From: Streptomyces sp. WAC 04229
GTDB taxonomy: Bacteria > Actinomycetota > Actinomycetes > Streptomycetales > Streptomycetaceae
DNA length: 47,361 nt
Assembly (NCBI RefSeq): GCF_003947455.1
Contig: NZ_QHJH01000040.1
Location: 1 to 47,361, forward strand
Reading direction: 5' to 3'
Shown: piece after piece, positions 34,247 to 43,164 of the stretch
How positions within the stretch are numbered: the first letter of the stretch is position 1
How the letters are laid out: each line of letters begins with the position of its first letter
The notes under the pieces: generated by a model
Databases searched by the model: none
What the model was told of the DNA's origin: nothing
What the model saw: the letters and a program-made list of their open reading frames with translations, nothing else
Position numbers and translations under genes: made by a program

Positions 34247-36633
34247 TACTGGCAGGCCTCGCAGGACTCGGGGTTTTCAAGGGAGCAGGCGACCGCTTCG
34301 GGATCCGGGGTGGCCTGGGCGGGGACACTGGCCCGGCCGGCGGCACGGGCGATCCGGGTCGCCGGGCGCGAACGCAGGTAGTAGGTGGTCTTCAGGCCCT
34401 GCTTCCAGGCGTACGCGTACATCGAGGAGAGCTTCCCGATGGTCGGCGTCTCCAGGAACAGGTTCAGCGACTGGGCCTGGTCGAGGTACGGGGTGCGGGC
34501 GGCGGCCATGTCGATCAGGCCGCGCTGCGGGATCTCCCAGGCGGTGCGGTACAGCGCGCGGACGTCCGCGGGGATCCAGGAGAACTCCTGGACCGAGCCG
34601 TTGGCCTCGCGCAGCGCCTCGCGGGTGCGGGCGTCCCACACGCCGAGCCGCTTGAGGTCGTTCACCAGGTACGAGTTGACCTGGAGGAACTCGCCGGACA
34701 GCGTCTCGCGCTTGAACAGGTTGGACACCTGCGGCTCGATGCACTCGTAGACGCCCGCGATGGACGCGATGGTGGCGGTCGGCGCGATGGCGAGCAGCAG
34801 GGAGTTGCGCAGCCCGGTGGTGGCCATGCGCTCGCGCAGCGCCGCCCAGCGCTCCGGCCAGGTGGTCAGGACGCCGTAGTGGTCGGGGTGCAGCACGCCC
34901 CGGGCGGTACGGGTCTTCTCCCAGGCCGGCAGCGGGCCGTTGCGCTCGGCGAGGTCGGTGGACGTCTCGTACGCGGCGAGCATGATCCGCTCGGCGATGC
35001 GGGTGGACAGGGCCTTCGCCTCGGGCGAGTCGAAGGGCAGGCGCAGCTGGAAGAAGACGTCCTGGAGGCCCATCGCGCCGAGGCCCACCGGGCGCCAGCG
35101 GGCGTTGGAGCGGCCCGCCTGCTCGGTCGGGTAGAAGTTGATGTCGACGACGCGGTCCAGGAAGGTGACGGCGGTGCGGACGGTGGCGTCCAGCCGCTCC
35201 CAGTCGATGTCGCCCTTCGCCACGTCGACGAAGGCGCCGAGGTTGACCGAGCCCAGGTTGCAGACCGCCGTCTCGCCGTCGTCCGTGACCTCCAGGATCT
35301 CCGTGCAGAGGTTGGAGGAGTGGATGACGCTGCCCGGCTCGGCCGTCTGGTTGGCGGTGCGGTTGGCGGTGTCCTTGAAGGTCATCCAGCCGTTGCCGGT
35401 CTGCGCGAGGGTGCGCATCATGCGGCCGTACAGCTCGCGGGCGGGCAGGGTCCTGCGGGCGAGCCCGGCGGCCTCGGCCTTGCGGTAGGCCGCGTCGAAC
35501 TCGGCGCCGTACAGGTCGGTCAGCTCGGGCACGTCGGCGGGCGAGAACAGCGACCACTGGCCGTCGGCGTCCACGCGGCGCATGAACTCGTCCGGGATCC
35601 AGTGCGCCAGGTTCAGGTTGTGCGTGCGGCGGGCGTCCTCGCCGGTGTTGTCCCGCAGCTCCAGGAACTCCTCGATGTCCGCGTGCCAGGTCTCCAGGTA
35701 GACCGCCGCCGCGCCCTTGCGCCGTCCGCCCTGGTTCACGGCCGCCACCGAGGCGTCCAGCGTCTTCAGGAACGGGACGATGCCGTTGGAGTGCCCGTTG
35801 GTGCCGCGGATCAGCGAACCCCGGGAGCGGACGCGGGAGTAGGCGATGCCGATGCCGCCGGCGTGCTTGGAGAGCCGGGCGACCTGGTGGAGGCGGTCGT
35901 AGAGGGAGTCCAGCTCGTCCTTGGGGGAGTCGAGGAGGTAGCAGGACGACATCTGGGCGTGCCGGGTGCCCGAGTTGAACAGGGTGGGGGAGGAGGGCAG
36001 GTAGTCGAGGCGGCTCATCAGGCCGTAGAGCGCGGTGACCTCGTCCACGGAGCGTGGGGTGTCGTCCTCGGCGAGGCCGGCGGCGACCCGCAGCATGAAG
36101 TGCTGGGGCGTCTCGACGACCTTGCGGGTGATCGGGTGCCGCAGCAGGTAGCGGCTGTGCAGGGTGCGCAGTCCGAAGTAGCCGAAGCGGTCGTCGGCGG
36201 CCCGGTCGATCGTCGCGTCCAGCCGGTCCGCGTGCTGCCGCACGAACTCGGCGGTGCGGTCGGCGATCAGGCCCTCGCGGTGGCCGGTGGCGACCGACTC
36301 GGTGAAGGACGTGACGCCCTGGGAGGCGGCCTCCGCGCGGATGCCGATGGTCAGCAGCCGGGCGGCGAGGCGGGAGTAGACCGGGTCCTCGGAGATGAGA
36401 CCGGCCGCCGCCTCGGTGGCCAGCTCGCGCAGCTCGGCCTCGTCCGCGTGGGCGGACCGGCCGCGCAGCGCGGCGGCGGCGATCCGGCCGGGGTCGGCGT
36501 CGGGGAGGTCGGCGGTCAGCGCGGTCAGGGTCCGTAGCAGGGCGGCACCGGGTCCGTCGGCCTCCTCGGTCACCGGCATCGCTGAAGTCGTCACCGGGTT
36601 CGCTGCGGCCGGATCGGCTGGCGCGATGGTCAC
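34246..36633 (-). CDS. nrdA: Class Ia ribonucleotide reductase, alpha subunit
   Basis: 795 residues from GTG 36633, after GGGAG. It reduces ribonucleoside diphosphates to deoxy forms, with NrdB as radical donor. Catalytic parts: SSCYLLDSPKDELDSLY (first redox Cys), NLCTEILE (radical Cys), VCNLGSVNLG (second redox Cys), the PTATIASIAGVYECIEP loop, two neighbouring Tyr near the end (KTTYYLRSR) for radical transfer, and the C-terminal CEAC pair for thioredoxin. The N-terminal ATP-cone is only half recognisable: EAAAGLISEDPVYSRLAARLL is kept, but the VxKRDG start is missing. Controlled by the cobalamin riboswitch in its leader. Confidence 0.95.
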   Translation of the reverse strand: MTIAPADPAAANPVTTSAMPVTEEADGPGAALLRTLTALTADLPDADPGRIAAAALRGRSAHADEAELRELATEAAAGLISEDPVYSRLAARLLTIGIRAEAASQGVTSFTESVATGHREGLIADRTAEFVRQHADRLDATIDRAADDRFGYFGLRTLHSRYLLRHPITRKVVETPQHFMLRVAAGLAEDDTPRSVDEVTALYGLMSRLDYLPSSPTLFNSGTRHAQMSSCYLLDSPKDELDSLYDRLHQVARLSKHAGGIGIAYSRVRSRGSLIRGTNGHSNGIVPFLKTLDASVAAVNQGGRRKGAAAVYLETWHADIEEFLELRDNTGEDARRTHNLNLAHWIPDEFMRRVDADGQWSLFSPADVPELTDLYGAEFDAAYRKAEAAGLARRTLPARELYGRMMRTLAQTGNGWMTFKDTANRTANQTAEPGSVIHSSNLCTEILEVTDDGETAVCNLGSVNLGAFVDVAKGDIDWERLDATVRTAVTFLDRVVDINFYPTEQAGRSNARWRPVGLGAMGLQDVFFQLRLPFDSPEAKALSTRIAERIMLAAYETSTDLAERNGPLPAWEKTRTARGVLHPDHYGVLTTWPERWAALRERMATTGLRNSLLLAIAPTATIASIAGVYECIEPQVSNLFKRETLSGEFLQVNSYLVNDLKRLGVWDARTREALREANGSVQEFSWIPADVRALYRTAWEIPQRGLIDMAAARTPYLDQAQSLNLFLETPTIGKLSSMYAYAWKQGLKTTYYLRSRPATRIARAAGRASVPAQATPDPEAVACSLENPESCEACQ

Positions 36634-36728
36634 GTGGGGGCACTCCCTCGCTCGGCACGGGGCCTGGCGGAGGGCAGGGGGCAGCACACGAGCGCACGCG
36701 GCGTCGCGTCCACCGGCCCACTCCACGA

Positions 36729-36754
36729 GGCCCGGACGTCATGGCACCCGGGCC
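36729..36754 (-). promoter_or_regulatory. Hairpin between riboswitch and nrdA
   Basis: GGCCCGG (36754-36748 on the minus strand) pairs with CCGGGCC (36735-36729) over 7 bp with a 12-nt loop, about 20 nt after the B12 box. It could be the expression platform (terminator or antiterminator) of the riboswitch. Confidence 0.55.
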
Positions 36755-36764
36755 GGGAGGCCGG

Positions 36765-36915
36765 GCGCACTGTCGGCAGGTCCTCGGACTGGACACGCGG
36801 GCACGGACGCCCGGAGGCGTACGGATGCACGCATGTACACCGTTGCGGGACAGTTCCGGATTCGCACCGGATTCCCCTGCGGCGACAGCGAGCACGAGCA
36901 TACATCTTGTGCCGG
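36765..36915 (-). promoter_or_regulatory. Cobalamin riboswitch of the nrdABS operon
   Basis: On the minus strand the conserved core is visible: GGGGAATCCGGTGCGAATC and CCGGAACTGTCCCGCAACGG, and then the B12 box AGTCCGAGGACCTGCC (36790-36775). The outer P1 ends are approximate; GCAC/GTGC could close it. A coenzyme-B12 riboswitch that shuts the class Ia nrdABS operon when B12 allows the class II enzyme to work is established in S. coelicolor. It fills most of the 332-bp nrdA-GNAT gap; I see no gene there. Confidence 0.93.
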
Positions 36916-36965
36916 GCTCCGCCAGCACCCCCAGATGTTGTGTCCGTGAGCGTGTCGGGGCGGTG

Positions 36966-37472
36966 TCAGAGCGTCAGTTCGTAGGCGAGCAGAGTGAGGT
37001 CGTCCAGCTCCGGCAGGGGGTTCCAGTCGCGGTCCGGGGTGCGCGTGAATCCCAGGCGCGCGTAGATGCGGTGGGCGCTGTGCATGGTGCGCTGAGTGGA
37101 CAGCACGACCCGCGCGCAGCCCTCCACGGACCGGGCGCGGTCGATGCAGGCCCGCACGAGCGCCTCGCCGGCCCCGCGTCCGCGTGCCTCGCGGGCGACG
37201 GCGAGCATGCGTATCTCGGCCTCACCGGGCCGGGCGATGTCCGCCATGGGTCCGCCGGAGGGCACGAAGGTGACGCCGCCGAGCACCACGCCGTCCGCCG
37301 CGGCGACCAGCACCTCGGCGGCCGCCGCCCGCCTGGCCACGGCGCGCAGCTCGTGCAGGTACGCGTCGTCCTCCCCGAAGTCGAGGAGGCCGTCGCGCAG
37401 GTAGGCCTGTGCGGTGATCTCACCGAGGGTGTCGTACTCCTCGGCCGTCGCCCGCCGGATCACGAAGTCCAT
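36966..37472 (-). CDS. GNAT-family N-acetyltransferase
   Basis: 168 residues from ATG 37472 (a TTG at 37502 in the same frame is less likely). GNAT fold: N-terminal IRRATAEEYDTLGEI, then the acetyl-CoA-binding motif A near residue 98 (IRMLAVAREARGRGAGEALV, with the RGRGAG pyrophosphate loop), and a C-terminal IYARLGFTRTPD strand-helix. The substrate cannot be told; small amines or protein N-termini are both possible. It lies between the nrd leader and the mctP-type operon, in the same direction as both, behind the latter's terminator. Confidence 0.88.
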   Translation of the reverse strand: MDFVIRRATAEEYDTLGEITAQAYLRDGLLDFGEDDAYLHELRAVARRAAAAEVLVAAADGVVLGGVTFVPSGGPMADIARPGEAEIRMLAVAREARGRGAGEALVRACIDRARSVEGCARVVLSTQRTMHSAHRIYARLGFTRTPDRDWNPLPELDDLTLLAYELTL

Positions 37473-37503
37473 GACGCCGAGTGTGCCCGACGGGTACGAC
37501 AAC

Positions 37504-37529
37504 GGGCCGCCGGATTTCTCCGGCGGCCC
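37504..37529 (-). terminator. Hairpin terminator of the transporter operon
   Basis: GGGCCGCCGGA (37504-37514) and TCCGGCGGCCC (37519-37529) form a perfect 11-bp stem with a TTTC loop, 55 bp beyond the transporter stop. Confidence 0.85.
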
Positions 37530-37540
37530 GCTGAGGAAGA

Positions 37541-37585
37541 AGGACCTCCACCAGGACCTCTGGGAAGGACCTCTACGAAGGACCT
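37541..37585. repeat. Short direct repeats at the transporter 3' end
   Basis: AGGACCT occurs four times at 37541, 37553, 37566 and 37579 (period 12-13 bp), ending over the TAG stop of the transporter gene. The spacer bases (CTCCACC, CTCTGGGA, CTCTACGA) vary. Confidence 0.75.
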
Positions 37586-39194
37586 AGTGCGAGGTGCCCG
37601 CCGTGGCCGGCGGCAGTTCGACCTCGACGCCCGGGTCGCCCGCGTCCGCCGTGTAGTCGCTCGGCTTGGTCTCGTCGACGCCGTCGGGCGCCTTGACCGC
37701 CCGCAGGACGAAGGTCAGGACCACGGTGACCAGGACGTTCAGCACGAAGGCGGTGAGACCGATGTAGCCGATCTCGCCGATGCCGGGGATCTCGTCGGAG
37801 GAGCCGCCGAAGTGCTTCTGCGTCGGCGAGGCCACACCGTACGCGGCGACCGTGCCGTAGATCATGCCGACCGCCCAGCCGCCGAGCAGCGCCCAGCGGT
37901 GGAACCAGCGGGTGAACAGGCCGCCCACCAGCGCCGGGAAGGTCTGCAGGATCCAGATGCCGCCGAGCAGCTGGAAGTTGATCGCGACCGTCTTGTCCAT
38001 GCCGAGGACGAAGACCAGCGCACCCACCTTGACCAGCAGCGACACCAGCTTGGAGACCTTGGTCTCCTGGGCCGGGGTGGCGTCCGGCTTGATGAAGTCC
38101 TTGTAGATGTTGCGGGTGAAGAGGTTCGCCGCCGCGATCGACATGATCGCCGCCGGCACCAGCGCGCCGATGCCGATGGCCGCGAAGGCCACGCCCGCGA
38201 ACCAGTCCGGGAACATGTTCTCGAACAGCTGCGGGATCGCCAGCTGCCCGTTCTCAACCTTGACGCCCGCCGCGATCGCCATGAAGCCCAGCAGCGCGAG
38301 CAGACCCAGCATCAGCGAGTAGAGCGGCAGGATCGTGGTGTTGCGCCGGATCACCTCACGGCTGCGCGAGGACAGCGTCGCGGTGATCGAGTGCGGGTAC
38401 ATGAAGAGCGCCAGGGCCGAGCCGAGCGCCAGCGTGGCGTACGTCCACTGCCCGCCGTGGTTCGGCACCAGGCCGCCGTTGCCCGACGCGGTGAACTTGT
38501 CGTTCGCCGCGGCGAAGATGTCGTCGAAGCCGCCCAGCTTGATCGGGATGTAGATGATCGCCACCGCGATCACGATGTAGATCAGCGTGTCCTTGACGAA
38601 CGCGATCAGCGCGGGCGCGCGCAGCCCCGACGAGTACGTGTACGCCGCCAGCACACCGAAGGCGATCAGCAGCGGCAGGTCCTTGATGAACCAGTTGGTG
38701 TCCTCGCCGCCGCCGACGCCCATCACGTCGAGCACGGCCTGGATGCCGACCAGCTGGAGCGCGATGTACGGCATCGTCGCGAGGATGCCGGTGATGGCGA
38801 CCGCCAGCGACAGCCCCTTCGAGCCGAACCGGCCGCGCACGAAGTCCGAGGTCGTCACGTATCCGTGCTTGTGGGAGACCGACCACAGGCGCGGCAGGAA
38901 GGTGAAGATCAGCGGGTAGACCAGGATCGTGTACGGCACCGCGAAGAAGCCGGCCGCGCCCGCAGCGTAGATCGCCGCCGGGACGGCCACGAAGGTGTAC
39001 GCGGTGTACAGGTCGCCGCCCAGCAGGAACCAGGTGACCCAGGTGCCGAACGAGCGGCCGCCGAGGCCCCACTCGTCGAGGCTGTGCTCGTTCGCGGCCC
39101 GGCGCCAGCGGGCGGCCAGGAAGCCCATGGCGGTGACGAGGACGAAGAAGAAGATGAAGACGCCGAGCGCGACGCCGTTCACGCCGTCGTTCAT
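37584..39194 (-). CDS. Sodium:solute symporter, MctP-like monocarboxylate permease
   Basis: 536 residues from ATG 39194, overlapping the DUF3311 stop by 4 nt. A sodium/solute symporter family (SSS) protein with about 13 membrane helices. GGRSFGTWVTWFLLGGDLYTAYTF near residue 45, the AAANLFTRNIYKDFI block near 340 and FxxGGIWILQTFPALVGGLF are typical of the monocarboxylate (MctP/acetate-type) branch. It probably imports lactate, pyruvate or similar acids with Na+ or H+. The small partner upstream is the usual companion of this branch. The cytosolic tail (residues 500-536) is acidic and variable. Confidence 0.9.
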   Translation of the reverse strand: MNDGVNGVALGVFIFFFVLVTAMGFLAARWRRAANEHSLDEWGLGGRSFGTWVTWFLLGGDLYTAYTFVAVPAAIYAAGAAGFFAVPYTILVYPLIFTFLPRLWSVSHKHGYVTTSDFVRGRFGSKGLSLAVAITGILATMPYIALQLVGIQAVLDVMGVGGGEDTNWFIKDLPLLIAFGVLAAYTYSSGLRAPALIAFVKDTLIYIVIAVAIIYIPIKLGGFDDIFAAANDKFTASGNGGLVPNHGGQWTYATLALGSALALFMYPHSITATLSSRSREVIRRNTTILPLYSLMLGLLALLGFMAIAAGVKVENGQLAIPQLFENMFPDWFAGVAFAAIGIGALVPAAIMSIAAANLFTRNIYKDFIKPDATPAQETKVSKLVSLLVKVGALVFVLGMDKTVAINFQLLGGIWILQTFPALVGGLFTRWFHRWALLGGWAVGMIYGTVAAYGVASPTQKHFGGSSDEIPGIGEIGYIGLTAFVLNVLVTVVLTFVLRAVKAPDGVDETKPSDYTADAGDPGVEVELPPATAGTSH

Positions 39195-39448
39195 TTGGCT
39201 CCGCCTTCCCGGCGGGCGCGCTGGTCACGCTGCCACAGCTGGTACGCGATCACCGTGAGCACGGTGGAGATGAGTACCCACGCCATTTGGTACCAGTAGA
39301 AGAACGGGATGCCGATGAAGGTCGGGTCCGTCTTCGCGAACGAACCCACCCACAGCATCGCGACGAACGGTGCGACTAGGCAGAGGCCGATGACGACGCG
39401 CACAGGCGTCACCACCGGGCCTCTGCTCACTTCCGGGGCTTGTGACAT
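39191..39448 (-). CDS. DUF3311 small membrane protein
   Basis: 85 residues from ATG 39448, with two membrane helices (residues 17-37 and 46-68; PFFYWYQMAWVLISTVLT between). DUF3311 proteins nearly always precede an MctP-like symporter gene, here with an ATGA overlap, so it is probably an accessory subunit of that transporter (inference). A basic C-terminus (QRDQRARREGG) points to the cytosol. Confidence 0.9.
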   Translation of the reverse strand: MSQAPEVSRGPVVTPVRVVIGLCLVAPFVAMLWVGSFAKTDPTFIGIPFFYWYQMAWVLISTVLTVIAYQLWQRDQRARREGGAK

Positions 39449-39510
39449 GCGGTGGCTCCGTCCCCTCGCTGATCACCTCGTGCAGTGCGCACGAAATGTA
39501 GGTGACGGCG

Positions 39511-39549
39511 TCAGGACAGCGGAAGCCCTCGTCCGCATATCGGTCCTGA
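39511..39549 (-). terminator. Possible terminator of dasR
   Basis: TCAGGAC (39511-39517) pairs with GTCCTGA (39543-39549), and GCGGA (39519-39523) with TCCGC (39532-39536) inside it. The two-tier hairpin, with a bulge, sits between dasR and the DUF3311 gene on their common strand. Confidence 0.5.
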
Positions 39550-39594
39550 ACTGCAACTTCGCGGTCGGGAGCGGTATGTTCTGTCCGGTTTGCG

Positions 39595-40507
<913 letters not shown>

Positions 40508-40672
40508 GCGGGGTCGGACGTCGCTGGTACGCGCGTTCGGAACCGTACCGGCACGTCGTCCGGCGGGTGGTGGTACACCCGGTCCCGGTCCGCCCGATCT
40601 GGGGCTTGCGCAATGAAAGGTCCCTGCATATCTCGGTCGCATCACGGACGCGAGGGGCGTGGTTGAACACCC

Positions 40673-40701
40673 TTGACAGCCCTATTGGTCTGGGCCAAGC
40701 T
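40673..40701 (+). promoter_or_regulatory. dasA promoter
   Basis: A perfect TTGACA -35 (40673-40678) with a 17-bp spacer to a weak -10 (CAAGCT, 40696-40701). A dre site lies inside the spacer and reaches into the -10. Confidence 0.6.
40684..40699. promoter_or_regulatory. dre site 1 over the dasA promoter
   Basis: ATTGGTCTGGGCCAAG fits the dre consensus with TTGGTCT and an imperfect CCAAG right arm. It covers the spacer of the dasA promoter, so bound DasR would block RNA polymerase. Confidence 0.8.
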
Positions 40702-40707
40702 CCCCGT

Positions 40708-40723
40708 ACTGGTCTACACCATT
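40708..40723. promoter_or_regulatory. dre site 2 downstream of the dasA promoter
   Basis: ACTGGTCTACACCATT agrees with ACTGGTCTAGACCACT at 14 of 16 positions, the best dre in the window. A half-site-like ATTGGTCCAG overlaps its right end. Its position near the start of transcription fits repression. Confidence 0.88.
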
Positions 40724-40812
40724 GGTCCAGGTCCCGGCCCCATGGGCGGTCCGCGTCGACGAGCAACCGCGGGGAGGCAGGGGGGTTTTGTGGCATCCCT
40801 GAGGAGGGTGGC

Positions 40813-42081
40813 GTGAAGCGCAAGCTGATAGCCGCGATCGGTATCGCGGGCATGATGGTCTCGATCGCGGCGTGCGGGGGCGACGACGGCAAGAAGGCCG
40901 GGGCGGACGGTTACGCCGGCGAGACGCTCACCGTGTGGGTGATGGACGGGTCCTCGCCGGACCAGTGGCAGAAGGACGTGGCGGCCGCCTTCGAGAAGAA
41001 GACGAAGGCGAAGGTCAAGTTCGAGGTCCAGACGTGGAACGGTATTCAGCAGAAGCTGACGACCGCCCTGTCCGAGGAGAACCCGCCGGACGTCTTCGAG
41101 ATCGGCAACACCCAGACGCCGGCCTACGCGAAGACCGGTGGTCTCGCCGACCTGGCCGACCTGAAGAGCTCGATCGGCACCGACTGGTCCGAGTCGCTGA
41201 ACGAGTCCGCCGTCTTCGACGGCAAGCAGTACGCCGCCCCGTGGTTCGTGGTCAACCGCGTGGTGGTCTACAACAAGAAGGTCTGGGCGGACGCGGGCAT
41301 CAAGGAACTCCCCAAGACCCGCGACGAGTTCTACGCCGACCTCAAGACCATCGGCGACAAGACCGACGCCGAGCCGATCTACCTGCCCGGCCAGAACTGG
41401 TACCACTTCGTGGGCCTCGCGATCGGCGAAGGCGCCGAACTGGTCAAGAAGGACGGCGACAAGTACGTCTCCAACCTGGCAGACCCGAAGGTCGCCGCGG
41501 CCATGGAGACGTACAAGAAGTTCCAGTCCCTCTCCAAGGCGCCCAAGGACAAGGACGAGGCCACCCCGCAGCAGGGTGAGGTCTTCGCCAAGGGCAAGAC
41601 CGGCGCCTTCATCGGCATGGGCTGGGAAGCCGGCATCGCGATCGAGACCAACCCGGCGATCGAGAAGGACCTCGGCTACTTCACCATCCCGGGTGCGACG
41701 GCGGAGAAGCCCGAGGGCGTCTTCCTCGGCGGCTCCAACCTGGCCGTCGCCGCGGGCAGCAAGAAGCAGGAGCTGGCCAAGGAGTTCCTGAAGGTCACGC
41801 TCTCCGACGAGTTCGAGGGCGCCCTGGCCAAGGCCAACGGCGTCATCCCGAACAAGGACGCGCTCCAGTCCAACCTGAAGGGCAACGCCGCCGCCGAGGC
41901 CGCCGCGCCGGCCGCCGGGGGCGGTGGCACCACGCCGCTGATCCCGGAGTGGGCCGCGGTCGAGAACGCGCCCAACCCGATCAAGACCTACATGACCGCC
42001 GTGCTCAACGGCAAGAGCACCGCCGAGGCGGCCGAGCAGGTCGAGGAAGAGTTCAACAAGCGCCTGTCGCAGCAGCAGTAA
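40813..42081 (+). CDS. dasA: Chitobiose-binding lipoprotein DasA of an ABC importer
   Basis: 422 residues from GTG 40813, with GAGGAGG 5 nt upstream. The signal peptide (MKRKLIAAIGIAGMMVSIAAC) ends in the lipobox IAAC, so Cys21 is lipidated and the protein sits on the outer membrane face. The rest is a family 1 (sugar) solute-binding protein: ETLTVWVMDGSSPDQWQKDVA, DVFEIGNTQTPAYAKTGGLADL, WFVVNRVVVYNKKVW, and GxFIGMGWEAGI. DasA binds N,N'-diacetylchitobiose. It is separated from dasB by 96 bp with a strong hairpin, typical for binding proteins made in excess. The ATPase (MsiK) is encoded elsewhere. Confidence 0.96.
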   Translation: MKRKLIAAIGIAGMMVSIAACGGDDGKKAGADGYAGETLTVWVMDGSSPDQWQKDVAAAFEKKTKAKVKFEVQTWNGIQQKLTTALSEENPPDVFEIGNTQTPAYAKTGGLADLADLKSSIGTDWSESLNESAVFDGKQYAAPWFVVNRVVVYNKKVWADAGIKELPKTRDEFYADLKTIGDKTDAEPIYLPGQNWYHFVGLAIGEGAELVKKDGDKYVSNLADPKVAAAMETYKKFQSLSKAPKDKDEATPQQGEVFAKGKTGAFIGMGWEAGIAIETNPAIEKDLGYFTIPGATAEKPEGVFLGGSNLAVAAGSKKQELAKEFLKVTLSDEFEGALAKANGVIPNKDALQSNLKGNAAAEAAAPAAGGGGTTPLIPEWAAVENAPNPIKTYMTAVLNGKSTAEAAEQVEEEFNKRLSQQQ

Positions 42082-42091
42082 CGCCGGGTGT

Positions 42092-42129
42092 GCCGGGGCG
42101 GAGTGGCCGGTGACGGCCCCCGCCCCGGC
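42092..42129 (+). promoter_or_regulatory. Strong stem-loop between dasA and dasB
   Basis: GCCGGGGCGG (42092-42101) pairs perfectly with CCGCCCCGGC (42120-42129), with GGCC/GGCC nested inside. It may end part of the transcripts or protect the dasA mRNA, so that more DasA than DasBC is made. Confidence 0.7.
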
Positions 42130-42177
42130 GACCGTACGCGGGTCGACGTACACAGGTCGAGAAGAGAGAACGCGAGC

Positions 42178-43164
42178 ATGACCGTGCAGACCGAACGGCC
42201 GCCCTCGGGCCCGGCGGACGTCCGCAAGGCGGACGGCGGGGGATCCGGCGGACCGAGAACGAGAGCCGCGTCGCGCGCCGGCGCCCTCGCCCCGTACCTG
42301 TTGCTGCTGCCCGCCGTCGCGGCCTCCGTGCTGCTGCTCGGCTGGCCGCTGCTGAAGGACGTCCTGCTGTCCTTCCAGAACCTCAACATGGCGCAGCTGA
42401 TCCAGCACGCCACCGAGTGGAACGGCGTCGAGAACTACAAGGAGACCCTCACCAGCGAGCAGTTCTGGCGGGTCACGCTCCGCTCGATCCTCTTCACGGC
42501 GGCCAACGTCGTCCTGATCATGGTCCTCGGCACCCTGATCGGCCTGCTCCTCGCCCGCCTCGGCAAGCGGATGCGGTTCACCCTGCTGATCGGCCTGGTG
42601 CTGGCCTGGGCGATGCCCGTGGTGGCCGCCACCACCGTCTACCAGTGGCTCTTCGCCACCCGCTACGGCGTCGTCAACTGGGTCCTGGACAAGCTCGGCT
42701 GGCACTCCATGGCCGACTACAGCTGGACCAGCAGCCAGATGTCGACGTTCTTCGTCGTCACCCTGCTGATCGTCTGGATGTCCATCCCGTTCGTCGCGAT
42801 CAACCTGTACGCGGCGACCACCACCATTCCGGGCGAGCTCTACGAGGCCGCGTCGCTCGACGGCGCCGGCGTCTGGCGGAGCTTCACCACGGTCACCATG
42901 CCGTTCCTGCGCCCGTTCCTCTACGCCACGACCTTCCTGGAGATCATCTGGGTCTTCAAGGCGTTCGTGCAGGTCTACACCTTCAACGAGGGCGGCCCGG
43001 ACCGGCTCACCGAGATCCTGCCCGTGTACGCCTACGTCGAGGGCGTCGGCAACCAGCACTACGGCATGGGCGCGGCGATCGCCGTCCTGACCATCCTGAT
43101 CCTGCTCGGCCTGACCGCCTACTACCTCAGGATCGTGCTCAAGCAAGAGGAGGACGAGCTGTGA
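42178..43164 (+). CDS. dasB: Chitobiose ABC transporter permease DasB
   Basis: 328 residues from ATG 42178. MalF-type permease with six membrane helices (first at about residues 36-60). The first 35 residues are a polar cytosolic leader. The EAA loop that contacts the ATPase is visible near residue 220: ELYEAASLDGAGVWRSFTTVTMPFLRP, with the conserved EAAxxDGA and Gly. It forms the membrane channel with DasC. The stop overlaps the dasC start (GTGA). Repressed by DasR through the upstream sites. Confidence 0.95.
   Translation: MTVQTERPPSGPADVRKADGGGSGGPRTRAASRAGALAPYLLLLPAVAASVLLLGWPLLKDVLLSFQNLNMAQLIQHATEWNGVENYKETLTSEQFWRVTLRSILFTAANVVLIMVLGTLIGLLLARLGKRMRFTLLIGLVLAWAMPVVAATTVYQWLFATRYGVVNWVLDKLGWHSMADYSWTSSQMSTFFVVTLLIVWMSIPFVAINLYAATTTIPGELYEAASLDGAGVWRSFTTVTMPFLRPFLYATTFLEIIWVFKAFVQVYTFNEGGPDRLTEILPVYAYVEGVGNQHYGMGAAIAVLTILILLGLTAYYLRIVLKQEEDEL

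Noticed and set aside
34277..36928. An 883-codon frame in another phase of nrdA
   Set aside because: Arg/Pro-rich shadow of nrdA; extends over the cobalamin riboswitch.
36741..39299. An 852-codon frame antisense to the MctP-like and GNAT genes
   Set aside because: Low-complexity Arg/Gly/Glu/His sequence, runs through a riboswitch, terminator and two real genes on the other strand.
40714..43146. An 810-codon frame antisense to dasA-dasB
   Set aside because: Crosses the dre site and the dasA-dasB hairpin, no domain; real genes lie on the other strand.
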